A stretch of DNA of 64,000 nucleotides. Origin: Pseudozyma flocculosa PF-1. Lineage: Eukaryota; Basidiomycota; Ustilaginomycetes; Ustilaginales; Ustilaginaceae. The notes beneath the pieces were generated by a model. The model did not search any database, was not told where the DNA came from, and saw only the letters and a program-made list of their open reading frames with translations. A program made the translations under genes and the position numbers. Each line of letters begins with the position of its first letter. Position 1 is the stretch's first letter. Shown here piece after piece: positions 45,429 through 56,303 of the stretch. The stretch covers positions 784,760 through 848,759 of the forward strand of contig NW_006920881.1 in NCBI RefSeq assembly GCF_000417875.1, given 5' to 3'.

Positions 45429-45448
45429 NNNNNNNNNNNNNNNNNNNN
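45429..45448. other. Assembly gap (20 N)
   Basis: Twenty consecutive N bases; a further single N is at 45525. The real length of missing sequence is unknown. Confidence 1.
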
Positions 45449-45544
45449 CGTCGTCGTCGTCGTCGTCGTCGTCGTACGTACGTACGTACGTACGCGCGTC
45501 GTCGTCGTCGTCGTCGTCGTCGCGNGGGGGGGGGGGGGGGGGGG
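45449..45544. repeat. (CGT)n / (ACGT)n / (CGT)n / G19 low-complexity block
   Basis: Right of the gap: about eight CGT units, five ACGT units, about eight more CGT/GTC units, an N, then 19 G residues. Confidence 0.9.
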
Positions 45545-46694
45545 CGGTTGTGTGTTTCTCGAGCGTACACGTACGAAGCCGGAAGAACCTGCCGCCCTCG
45601 CCGGGGTGACATCTGCTTCATCAAGGAGGCACAAAGCTGCTCCTTTTGCCACTTGGGCTTGCAAGCTGTGCCTCCTGTATCTGCTTCGAGAGCGAGGCGG
45701 CGGGGCCTGCTCAGTCGGCTCGCAACCATACCGTACCGACCGTCCTTTTTTAGCCTCGCCTTGCTTGGGCGTCGGGCGTGGGTGATCCGGGCGTCTGTCA
45801 CGGTCGGCTGGCCTTAAGCTTTTTGGGGGCTCAATCAATCTCCCCTATGGCATGCCGAGATGCACGCCGACGCAGCCTGTAGAGCCGCAAAGGGCCAACC
45901 AAGGCAGGCAAGACTCGCCCCGAGGGGGTTCTATATGGCGATACTACCGGCCCAGCAGAGCACCGCACCGGCTTCTACCGATGGGCGGCGTTGCCCGAGA
46001 GATGGACGCCAAAGGTAGGGGTTTCGAAAGGCGGGGCCGAGGCAGCGAGCCGGTCGAAGGCAGGCAAACGCCGAAATCTCGGGTCCCGGATCTGCGCGTG
46101 CACCCTGGGGGGGTTGGACCTGGGGCAAAAATTTTTGCCTGCGCGGGCTTCCACAGAGAGGCCAGCAGGCTAGCTGCTTGATTTCGCCCCCGCCAGCCAC
46201 ATCAGCGGGTGCGGCCAAAAAGGAGAGCAAGAAGCAGGTTGGCAGGCTGGGCCTGGCGGCTGAGCGGCCGGCCTGCTGGTCCAAATTTTTCCTTCTGCCG
46301 AAGGGACGCCCGACTCTAACCTGTCTTCGCCCCGCCTGGCTGGCCGCCGTCGTCCTCGCCACCATCGTCCCGGACACCCCCTACCCGCTCCTCCCTGCAA
46401 GCATCCTGTTTCGACAACCACCGCTTCAGCTCTCTCGCTGCGGCAACCTGGTAGCATCTACCGACTCGAACCCGACCCGTCCCGACTCAACCGGACGGAC
46501 CGACGGACGGCGATACCCCTCACACCTGTCGCGAGCAGACCCGCCCGCGCTGGAGCCGTTCGCCACTAGGGAGCCCTGATACCGACCAACTGGCTCTCCC
46601 GATCACGCACTCGTCACTTTCCGATCGCTTCTCACCTTTCGACCGCCCATCTTCCGACTAGCCTTTCCCTCACACCACACCGACCTCGTTCAAA

Positions 46695-48939
46695 ATGGCG
46701 ACCCTCAAGGCCAACATTGCTCCGGTCCCGACCGCGGCCGACTTCCTCGACATTGTCCTGTCCAAGACGCAGAGGAAGACGCCCACCGTCGTTCACCCGG
46801 GATGGAAGATCACCCGTATCCGCTCTTTCTACATGCGCAAGGTCATGTTCACAAAGGACGCCTTCAACGAGAAGCTCGACGCCATCCTGACCGAGTTCCC
46901 CATCATGGACAACCTGCACCCCTTTATCTCGTCGCTGCTCAACGTGCTGTACGACAAGAACCACTACAAGCTCGCTCTGGGCCAGCTCAACACCGCCCGC
47001 CACCTGATTGAGCAGGTGGCCAAGGACTATGTCCGCCTGATCAAGTTTGGCGACAGCCTGTACCGCTGCAAGCAGCTCAAGCGCGCCGCCATGGGCAGGT
47101 GAGTGGATGTCCGGGCCTTGCGCGCGCGCCGCGCGCGGAGATCTGTTGTTGTTGCGATGCTGCGCTGCTGTCGAACCAGTCGTGGCTGACATTGCACGAG
47201 GTCACCCCCTTCTTTCACATTGACCTGCCCTGCCTCTCCCGCGCAGGATGGCCACCATCATGCGCCGCCAGAAGGACCCGCTCGCCTACCTCGAGCAGGT
47301 CCGCCAGCACATGTCGCGTCTTCCCTCGATCGACCCTTCGACCCGCACGCTGCTGATCTGCGGCTACCCCAACGTGGGCAAGTCGAGCTTCATCAACAAG
47401 GTCACGCGCGCCGACGTCGACGTCCAGCCGTACGCCTTCACCACCAAGTCGCTCTTTGTCGGTCACATGGACTACAAGTACCTGCGGTGGCAGGTCATCG
47501 ACACCCCCGGTATCCTCGACCACCCGCTCGAGGAGATGAACACCATCGAGATGCAGTCGATCACTGCGCTGGCCCACCTGCGTGCGGCGGTGCTGTACTT
47601 TATGGACCTCTCGGAGCAGTGCGGCTACACGATCGAGGCCCAGGTCCAGCTGTTCAACAGCATCAAGCCGCTGTTTGCCAACAAGCCGACCATCCTGGCC
47701 ATCAACAAGATCGACGCCATGCGCCTCAGCGACGTCGAGCCTGAGCGGGCCGCGCTGATCCGCAGCGTGATTGACGAGTCCGAGGGCAAGGTGCAGCTTG
47801 CCGAGCTCAGCACCTACACCGACGAGGGCGTCATGGACGTGCGCAACCTCGCGTGCGACACGCTGCTCGCCTCGCGCATCGAGACCAAGATGAAGGGCAC
47901 CAAGATCAACTCGGTCCTCAACCGCGTCCACGTCGCCCAGCCCAAGTCGCGCGACGACGTCAAGCGCAAGCCGTTTGTCCCCGAGGGCCTGGCCGACAAG
48001 AAGAAGTACGACGCCAAGGACCCGGAGCGCAAGCGGACGCTGCGCGACGAGCAGGAGGAGAACGGCGGCGCCGGCGTCTTCAACATCGACATCAAGCGCG
48101 ACTACATGCTCGCCAACGACGAGTGGAAGTACGACGTCATCCCCGAGGTCTACGAGGGCAAGAACATTGCCGATTTCGTCGACCCGGACATCCTCGAGAA
48201 GCTCGAGGCACTCGAGCGCGAGGAGGAGAAGCTCGAGGCCGAGGGCTTCTACGACGACAGCGAGGGCGAGGACGACATCGTCGACGAGGAGGAGGAGGCC
48301 ATCCGCTCGGCCGCCCAGGCGATCCGCGCGCGGCAGGAAAAGGCCAAGCTGCTGGCCCAGGACCGCAACAAGAGCAAGATCCAGAACCAGCTGCCGCGCA
48401 AGTTCCAGGCGCGGACCATGTCGCAGATGGCCGAGAGGATGCTCGAGATCGGCATCGACCCGAGCAGCGTCACGGCACGCGCCGAGCTGCTGGCCAAGGC
48501 CAAGGGTCTGGCGGGCAAGCGCAAGCGCACCGCCGACGCCGACGACGCCGACGCCAGCATGGACGTCGAGGACGAGGCGGCCTGGGAGGACGACGAGGGC
48601 GATGCGGCCATGGACGTCGATGAGGCCAGCGGCCAGCGCAAGGCGAGGAAGAGCAACGTCGGCGCCAAGCTGCGGTCGTCGACGACGGCGCTCACCAACA
48701 AATCGGGTGGCAAGATTACGGCGCGTGCCGGCGCCAAGCGCGTGCCCGCGCGCGATCGGTCGATGATGGGCCTCAAGAACGAGCAGCAGAAGGACAAGGC
48801 GGTGCGGCTGCACGACCTCAGCCTGCGTCCGTTCCAGCTGCAGGCTAAGACGGGAGAGTCGGACAGGCACATCAAGGAGAAGCTGCCAAAATGGCTCTTT
48901 GCCGGAAAGATGGGCAAGGGCACGTCGAGAAGTCGCTGA
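46695..48939 (+). CDS. NOG1: Nucleolar GTP-binding protein 1
   Basis: The model is join(46695..47098,47247..48939), 698 aa, phase-2 junction giving [15 protein letters not shown] without a break. The N-terminal helical region is near-identical in style to yeast and human NOG1. The GTPase domain shows G1 GYPNVGKSS at 174-182, G2-region [14 protein letters not shown]3 [12 protein letters not shown] and G4 NKID, in the OBG-HflX order. The C-terminal third carries the family's [10 protein letters not shown], acidic and Lys/Arg-rich parts, and ends [21 protein letters not shown]1 is an essential factor for 60S ribosomal subunit maturation, binding pre-60S particles in the nucleolus and travelling to the cytoplasm. 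Length is slightly above the yeast protein (647 aa). The start is preceded by a C/T-rich leader and an AAAATGGC context. Confidence 0.97.
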
Positions 48940-50668
48940 GCGGCGGGCGGCCGATGCCGGTCGATCCGGCCTCTGTCCGTCTGCCTGCCTTGCCTGTCTG
49001 TCCTTTCTTGGCCCTCTCTGCCTTCGTCCAGCGACCCCTTCTGCATCTCCTCGCCCGATTTTGCCTCTCACGTACATATCCCCTTTAGGGCGTTTGGTTT
49101 GCCGCGCCACCTCACCTGGCCTCTCTGCACCTCTTTCTGGCATCCCCCTGTCTCGACCGACTCATGAAATCGCATGTCACTTGTACGATCTCTCGTTGGC
49201 GCCGTCTGTGCAACGCTCACTGCTGCTGCGGTTCGGACCGCGGCCTCCCCTGACGCAGAGGCTCGTCGTGTTGTCGCGCAGTCCGGATCACGCGGTCCAT
49301 GCCGGCCAGGCTATGCGAGCAATCGCCTCGTGCTCTTCGCTGCCGGAGCGAAGCCGTCTGCCCTGCTCTGCCCTGTTATTGACAAGACGAGCATTAAGCG
49401 GCAGACTAGGAAGCGTCAGAAGGCCAAGGAGACTTCGCGGCGAATCAGATCCTTCCATGCCGAAGCCCTCGTCAAAGCGGCGCGGCCTGCTATCGCCTTG
49501 GCCTGTGTGTCTGTTGTGGCCGTTCGCCAGCTGCGCTGCGGGTTCTTGGAGCTGTTGCGGGCTGGATCGGTTCAGTCCGGTCCCTGGCAAAACAGCCTAC
49601 GCCATGGTCCCGCCTTGGCGATCTGAACGCGCGTGCTGGCAGGCCGGCTCATCCGACCGACTGGCCGGCCGGCCGGCCGGCCGGGCTGACTTGCAAGCTT
49701 GCTTGGCTCGTTTGGGCAGGTGCGCCTGCTCGGACCTGCGCCGGCGCACGGTGCTGTCAACTTGCCTCGCGTGTGCGGAAGAAAACCTCCGCCGCCCCCG
49801 CCGCCGACGTCTCCGGCGTTTCCAACCGACTCCTTCGATCCGCGGCCCGCTTCTTCCAAACCGTGCCTCGTCTTGTCCCCTCGCCCACCGCCCCTCTCGA
49901 CGGTAAAATGCTCTGCAAGCATTCGATGCCGTGAACATGTATGGTTCCCGTCGTCGAAGGCAGAGCCGCGAGGAAGCCGGCTTGCCGGTCGGGCTGCGAG
50001 GGAGCACGGGCTATGTGCGGCCCTTTCAGGCACCGACTGACCGCTGTGTTGTTCTCTGTCAACGAGCTGGATCGATGGCAAAGGGCAGGGTCTTCGAACC
50101 CTGCATGCAAAACCGACTCACTTCGGACCAACCAACAGCGAGCAACAACGAGAGCACCAGCGTAACAAGCAAGCCTCGTTCTACCTACTTGGTGAGCAGC
50201 GAAGCGGCGAGATCAAAGCAGCAAGCAGCAAGAATCATCGTTGGACAGAGACGCACGTTTCCCGACCACCATGCTTCGTGCGCTCCCACGCCCTGCGCCC
50301 TACCCCGGTCGTTGCCTAGCCGCCCCTCGACGCGGGCGTGCGGGCTGCTTGCCGTTGCCGCCGACTGAGATAGAGAGAGAAGCTGGGGCCGTGTCTACAA
50401 ACGCCGCGTGCATGCAGACAGTCACGGCCTCGTGCGAAGCCGATGCTGCGTCTGCTCGGCCGGACAAGGGGAAGATAGAGAGAAGGTCAATCAACCTCGG
50501 CCAGATACATAGGCGGCCCTCGATGGCGTCCCGGCGTCCTCTTCCCGTTCCGACTTCGCCGCCGCCAGTCCATGATCCACGACATCTTCAGCCGCTCCTT
50601 CATTCCGGCAGCGACTTCGCTAAGGTAGCGATTCGTGTCTCCCTTCCGTCGAGTATCCTGCATCAACC
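48940..50668. other. Intergenic, NOG1 3' region and next promoter
   Basis: 1.7 kb between two plus-strand genes. Contains GGCC-rich DNA at 49665-49685 and a perfect 7-bp-stem hairpin at about 50083-50102 (GCAGGGT...ACCCTGC). No gene or tRNA is supported. Confidence 0.5.
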
Positions 50669-52655
50669 ATGGCCTCCCCGAACCCGGCAGTGCAGGCCGC
50701 TCTCCCTGCTCTTCTCGGCTTCCACAACCAGGTCCAGCTTCGTCACCGGTCCGAGTCGGAGCAGAGCATCAGCAGCAGCGGGTGCAGCACGGATAGCGCA
50801 CAGCCAACATCACCCAGCACACCGCCCATCGGTCGCCTCTGCCTGGTCGAGGATCCGCCCATCGCCTCGCCCAGCTCGAGCTTCTCGTCCTTCTTTCCCT
50901 GGGTCGATGCCGATCCCGCCGACGAGGAGAGGCAGGCCAGCGCCAAGCTCAGTCCACGTCCGGTATCTGTCTTCAATTCGCCGTCCAAGAGCGAGCAGAC
51001 ACGGCCTGAGCTGGGCACCTCGCCATACAGGAGCTTCAGGAGGCCTCTGCCGCCGATTCCACAGATGCCGATACGTGCATCGACTACGGGATCGCCTAGG
51101 ACCCCGCTCCGCACTCCTGGCCTGTCGACGCTCTTTTCTGGCGACCTGATCGATCGGACCGCTTTGACAGCGTCACCCGCCACGACGGAATGGTCGATTG
51201 CTCCGCTTGGTGAAGATCCAGACGAGTCCGACGTGACTCCGAGCAGGGCCTCGAGCACGCTCAGCCGCCCGGGGCAGGACCACGAATCGCCCTCGGAGTC
51301 GGAGTCGGACGACGACGGCGCCCAGCACTCGCGAACCAAGGACAGCGTCGAGCTGGCCGACTATGGCGAGGACAGCGGCGAGATTCAGATCCCTACTATT
51401 TCGACGACGAGAGCCATGGTCGACGTTCGACATCGTCCGCGGCCGGCAGCGTCGGCGGCACAGCGCTACGACATCTATACGGACAAGCACCTTCCTGGCT
51501 ACGAGGTCCGATCTCGCAGACCGGCGTGGCCATCGACCTCGTTCGAAAGCTCTGCTGATGGACTTGAGCAGGACACCGAAGGCGACTCGACGTTTATCCG
51601 GACACCTCGGCAGGTCTGCGGCTGGAAGGCGGTCCTGATGCATCCGAAGAAGCTGGAGCCCTCGAGAACGGTATGGACAGACACGCACGGCAAGCGCAGG
51701 AGCAAGGTGGTGAGTGAGCGTGCCGGTGGTACAGCGCTGCCCTTGTACGCCACCGAGCTCATCTTCGATCGTCTTCGTTCCCCCCTCTCGCCACCGACAG
51801 CTGGGCCAAATCGCCTTTGAAGCGCGACAGGAGCCCCTGAAGCTCCACTTTGACTTCCGGGCGGGCTCCGGCATCGTGGCTACGATGCGTCAGGGGCATC
51901 ACCTCCTTCGTCGCGAGTGGCATATCTCGCTCATAGATGGGACGAAGCTCACCTGGAAGATGACCAAGGGCGAGCTAGCCCTGTACCTCGCCCCTGAGGA
52001 CGTTCAGGTCGCCGTCTTCCGCAAGGCACCGCGAGGGTCCAGGGGCCAGGCTGCAAAGGTAGGACGATTGGAGGTGACGCTGCCCGGCCAGGGGCAGAAG
52101 CGTCGAGCCAGCTGGTACGACCCTTCGATATCGCGGAAAGGCGAGGTGCCGATGGATCACCTCATCCTGGCGAGCTTGGTGGCCATCTTTGCAGCCTGCG
52201 GCGGCCACAACAGGGTCAAGGCCGGAGCTGAGACGGAAGACGACGCGGCAAGTCCTGTCGCTGCTGATGCACCTCGGTCGGACGTGGACGACTTCCTCGT
52301 CAGCTCGCCGTTGGAAGTCCACCTCGATGAGATCGAGACAGCCTCGCCGACAAGGCCTGTACAACAGGAGGGCTTGGCGGTCGACGAGTCGCCCACCACG
52401 TTCGAGGTTCGTCCTACCCGTGCGCCCTCGCTGCTCTCGTCGACGAGCGGCATGCGGATCGAGAGGTCAGAAAGCACCGCTCGAAGGAGCCTGATGTCGA
52501 GGATCCGTCGACGATCCACGGTCCAGGAGCGCGTCGTCATCGAGGAGGAACCTTCGGATGCCGAGGAGGCAGGCGAAGACGTGGCGCGGGCACCGAGCCC
52601 ACTCAGCAATCCTTGGCTCGTCCGCGAAGCTCAGGGAGGCAGACAGAAGTCGTGA
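50669..52655 (+). CDS. Hypothetical protein with possible tubby-like beta-rich core
   Basis: The model is join(50669..51709,51801..52655), 631 aa; the junction is phase 0 and links RRSKV to LGQIAFEARQEPL. Residues 1-270 are disordered and Ser/Pro-rich. From about residue 320 (CGWKAVLMHPKKLEPSRTV) to about 470 there is an ordered, strand-rich region: KLHFDFRAGSGIVATMRQG, REWHISLIDGTKLTWKM, VGRLEVTLPGQ, closing with MDHLILASLVAIFAACGG, a hydrophobic helix of about 16 residues. An alternation of short beta strands and a final hydrophobic helix recalls tubby-C/scramblase-like folds and basidiomycete DUF6593-type proteins, but this is a structural guess. The rest is an acidic, Ser-rich tail. The ATG lies in a good ACCATGG context. 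Confidence 0.72.
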
Positions 52656-53444
52656 TGCCTGTCATGAGCCTCGATCGCGAGCATATGTTGTCCATGCTGC
52701 TGAATGCGAGAGTGTGCTTGTCAGTGTTCAGTAGTGGCCGTGCAGTGAGAAGGATGGCAACCCCTTGGCGACGTTTGGGTCGATCGACTGCGACTTTATT
52801 CTATCGCCCGAGAGCATCGAGAGTGGGCCCGAGGAACGGCCGGCGTCCGCCTGACCCCGCGGGCGAAGAAACTCGAACTTGGCCCGCCTGTGCGCGTGCG
52901 TGCTCCTCGTTTTTTTTGCGTGCCCCGGCAATTTGCCGAGACCAGGCAACTTGGCCGGGAGACAGGCGGCCTCGTGGGCGCCGCCGTCGACCCGCTGGCG
53001 GGCGCCGCGCCGGGACCTCGGGGCTTTCTCCGATTCGCTCGCTCGCCCGCGCGCTTCTCCCCTCGATGCTCGATGCTCGACGGGGGGCCCGTGTCTGGGG
53101 CCGAAGCATGCAAGCGCAGGCCGGGAAGAAAGCAGGCAGGCAGGCAGGCGGCTTGCTTGCTTGCCGCTCCGCACCCGCTCCGGCCTGACCGTCAAGTGAC
53201 TCAGAAGCTAGGGTCGGACAGGGGGCAGGCAGAGGGAAGCAGGCAGGAAGAAGGCGGGGGAGCATTTCCCTCGGGCCACGGCACTGCGCGTTGGGCTGGG
53301 CGACCTATAACAACCAAGCCCCCACGACCGCTTCCGCCTTTGCGCCCCTTCCCCCTCTTCCACCCTATCCTCCCCTCCTTTCCTTCCCCTCCTTCTCACC
53401 CCGCGTGCCTCGAGAAGACCCACCTAGCGCACATACCATCCATC
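52656..53444. other. Intergenic, P5C dehydrogenase promoter
   Basis: 0.8 kb between two plus-strand genes. The last 110 bp before the start codon are almost pure C/T, preceded by a CTATAAC element. Nothing else is recognised. Confidence 0.5.
53305..53311 (+). promoter_or_regulatory. TATA-like element of the P5C dehydrogenase gene
   Basis: CTATAAC about 135 bp before the start codon and just before a long pyrimidine tract, the usual arrangement for a fungal core promoter. Pattern-based only. Confidence 0.35.
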
Positions 53445-55215
53445 ATGGCGTCCGTACCGCAGGCTCCCGTCATGGGAAACTTTGGCCTCCCGCCGATCAA
53501 GAACGAGCCCATGGTGAGTGCTTTTTGGGCCGACAGCTTCCGAACGACTCGACACATGCCTACCGGCGAGCGCAGTCGAACTGACTCGAGAACCTCTGCG
53601 CCGCCTTTCTCTCTACCACTCTTCGCAGCGCAACTATGAGCCCAAGTCCGACGACCGCGCCAAGCTGCAGAAGGCCGTCGACGAGATGCTTGCCGCGGGC
53701 CCCGTCGAGGTCCCCGTCATCATCAACGGCGAAAAGATCAAGACGGGCAAGACTGCCAAGCAGCTCAACCCCTCGAACCACGCCCAGGCGGTCTGCACCT
53801 ACCACGAGGCCGACGCCGCGCTGGTCCAGAAGGCCATCGAGGGATCCCTCAAGGCCAAGGCGGCCTGGGAGAACATGCCCTGGAACGACCGCGCCGCCAT
53901 CTTCCTCAAGGCGGCCGACCTGCTGGCCCACAAGTACCGCTACAAGGTCATGGCCGCCACCATGATCGGCCAGGGCAAGAACGTCTGGCAGGCCGAGATC
54001 GACGCCGCCGCCGAGGCGTGCGACTTTTTCCGCTTTGGCGTCAAGTACGTCCACGACCTCTACTCGACCCAGCCCCCGGAGAACTCGCCCAACACGTGGA
54101 ACCGCACCGAGTACCGCCCCCTCGAGGGCTTCGTCCTCGCCGTGTCGCCCTTCAACTTTACCGCCATTGGCGGCAACCTGTTTGCCGCGCCCGCCCTCGT
54201 CGGCAACGTCGTCGTCTGGAAGCCCTCGCCCATGGCCATCTACTCCAACTACCTCCTCCTCGAGATCTTCAAGGAGGCCGGCCTGCCCGACGGCGTGCTC
54301 CAGTTTGTCCCCGGCCCCGCCGAGGAGATTGTCGGCGCCGCCATCAACCACCGCGAGTTTGCCTGCCTCCACTTTACCGGCTCCACTTTCGTCTTCCGCA
54401 ACCTCTGGAAGCAGATTGGCAACAACCTCGACAAGTACCGCGGCTACCCGAGGATCGTCGGCGAGACGGGCGGCAAGAACTTCCACCTGGTCCACAAGTC
54501 GGCCAACGTCGACGCCGCCGTCACCCAGTCGATCCGCGCCGCGTTCGAGTACCAGGGCCAGAAGTGCAGCGCCCTCTCGCGCCTCTACGTGCCCCAGTCG
54601 ATGTGGCAGGGCGAGTTCAAAGAGAAGCTGCTCAAGCAGATTTCCGAAATCACCCTCGGCCCCGTCGAGGAGTTCCAGCACTTTATGGGCCCCGTCATTG
54701 CCAAGCACTCGTTTGACAAGATCATGGGCCTCATCGACGCCGCCAAGAAGGAGGGCGGCCAGGTCCTCTGCGGCGGCACCGGCGATGACTCCAAGGGCTA
54801 CTACGTCCAGCCCACCATCATCGAGACAAAGGACCCCAAGTCGGTCACCATGGTCAACGAGATCTTTGGCCCCGTCATCACCGTCTACGCCTACCCGGAC
54901 AACGAGTTCGAGCAGACCTGCCAGCTCATCGACACCACCACCGAGTACGCCCTCACCGGCGCCATCTTCTCGCTCGACCGCCACGCCCTCCTCCAGGCCA
55001 GCAACCTCCTCCGCAACGCCTCGGGCATGATGTACTTCAACGACAAGTGCACCGGCGCCGTCGTCGGTCAGCAGCCCTTTGGCGGCGCTCGCGCTTCGGG
55101 CACCAACGACAAGGCAGGCTCCATGGCCATCTTCTACCGCTTCGTCTCGGCCAGGACGATCAAGGAGACCACCATCGACCCCGCTCACCACCTCTACCCG
55201 TCCAACCTCCAGTAG
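53445..55215 (+). CDS. PUT2: Delta-1-pyrroline-5-carboxylate dehydrogenase
   Basis: The model is join(53445..53513,53629..55215), 551 aa; phase-0 junction. An aldehyde dehydrogenase of the P5CDH (ALDH4) type: GFVLAVSPFNFTAIGGNL, VVWKPSP and GAAINHREFACLHFTGS build the NAD site; GETGGKN carries the general-base glutamate (about E302) and YQGQKCSALSR the catalytic cysteine (about C336). TVYAYPDNEFEQT and QQPFGGARASGTNDKAGS close the domain. The enzyme converts P5C/glutamate semialdehyde to glutamate, the second step of proline breakdown, normally in the mitochondrial matrix. The short first exon is not a typical Arg-rich presequence, so targeting is not evident. The gene uses a strongly biased, C-ending codon set, suggesting high expression. 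Confidence 0.95.
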
Positions 55216-56303
55216 GCGGGCCCCTTCCCCCGCCACCATCCGCGCGCGTTGCCACCGGCCGCGCGCGCCGTCCCTTTCCAACATACCCCGATGTCCTCAA
55301 GCACGCCCTCTTCCATCTCTCTTCCGCATCGCATCCAGTCACCGTCTCGCATCAGCATCTGTATTCGTAACTTCCCAGCGAGACACCTGGACCCGCACCC
55401 CGGCCCCTCCTCCGCATACCAGGCAAGGAGGGACAGGCGTGCACACCATCCTGTACTTGTAGACATCCTTCCGGTGCGGGAGCCGGCTTAACACAATCTC
55501 CCGAAATTCTTGTCCAGATGATGACTGGCTTGATTGCCCGCGAGGAGGACTGACTTGTTCGATGGCGTTGGCATGCGATGGCGTCGGTGGTGTATGAAGG
55601 TGCGGGATGGTGCTTGGTGGCGAGGAGCGCGTTTCGGAGGCGTGCCACCGAAATAATCGGGTCTCGGTCTTGGGTCGGGTGTCTCTGTTGGGGCGCCGAT
55701 TGCACTGATCAATTTGCACTGGCTTACATCGGGCTGCAGTCAGTCGCGGATCAGCGCTATGAGACGCTATTAAAGACCACCGTCATCCGGAATGATCTCA
55801 GGGCTGCTGGAGGGCATGCTGCTATTGCTGGACCTCGATGCCACCAGAGGGCTGCGATCTATCATCCTCGACGTCTACCGTCAACAGGGTGGAGGCGAGG
55901 CGCGAACGAGCCATCCGCCTTCCCTTATTCCTCGATCGACCAACACCATGCCTGCTGTCTGCCTTGTGCTCCCAGCAACCTCTTTCGAACAGCCAACCCA
56001 GAGCACATGCCACGCGCCGCTCTCGATCGAATCAACAGCCCACACGGGTCAAGCCAGCCTCGACCGCGACGACGAGCGCTACGTCGTCAGTGGCAAGGGC
56101 ATGGCGATCGACGGGCCGTAGTCCAGTGGAGAAAGATGGCAAATACGCATTTCGAGGAGAGCAAGGGAAAGAGCGCGGTACTGAACCTATCACTGAACGT
56201 GTGCACAGGGCGGCGGATGGATGAATGGAGAGGCGGGTGAACGAGGAGCAGGGGCCTGGCTCGCGCTCGCGAGGTGATCAAAGTCGGTTGCGACGTCGTG
56301 AGG
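55216..56303. other. Convergent intergenic region
   Basis: 1.1 kb between the P5C dehydrogenase stop (plus) and the membrane-protein stop (minus). Both 3' UTRs must lie here. Short overlapping open frames only. Confidence 0.5.

Larger units (their letters stand above)
43796..46694. other. Divergent intergenic region with homopolymers and an assembly gap
   Basis: 2.9 kb between the acidic-protein gene (minus) and NOG1 (plus). It has a T17 run (44628-44644), a G12 run (44736-44747), longer G runs and an N gap (listed separately). From 46300 to 46690 the plus strand is pyrimidine-rich and forms the NOG1 promoter and leader. Open frames that cross the gap are not credible. Confidence 0.6.

Noticed and set aside
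45095..45817. Open frames crossing the assembly gap
   Set aside because: Continuity depends on N bases and on CGT/G repeats that are open in all frames.
47215..49143. Minus-strand open frame (642 codons) opposite NOG1
   Set aside because: Same effect of biased codon use; composition is repetitive Val/Leu/Gly/Asp and no motif is seen.
50083..50102. Hairpin GCAGGGT-CTTCGA-ACCCTGC
   Set aside because: Resembles a TpsiC arm at a glance, but stem and loop sizes are wrong and no other tRNA arms are found nearby.
53560..55284. Long minus-strand open frame (574 codons) opposite P5C dehydrogenase
   Set aside because: Shadow of a C-ending-codon gene: the reverse frame is Gly/Val/Leu/Asp-rich with no domain, while the plus strand encodes a complete ALDH.
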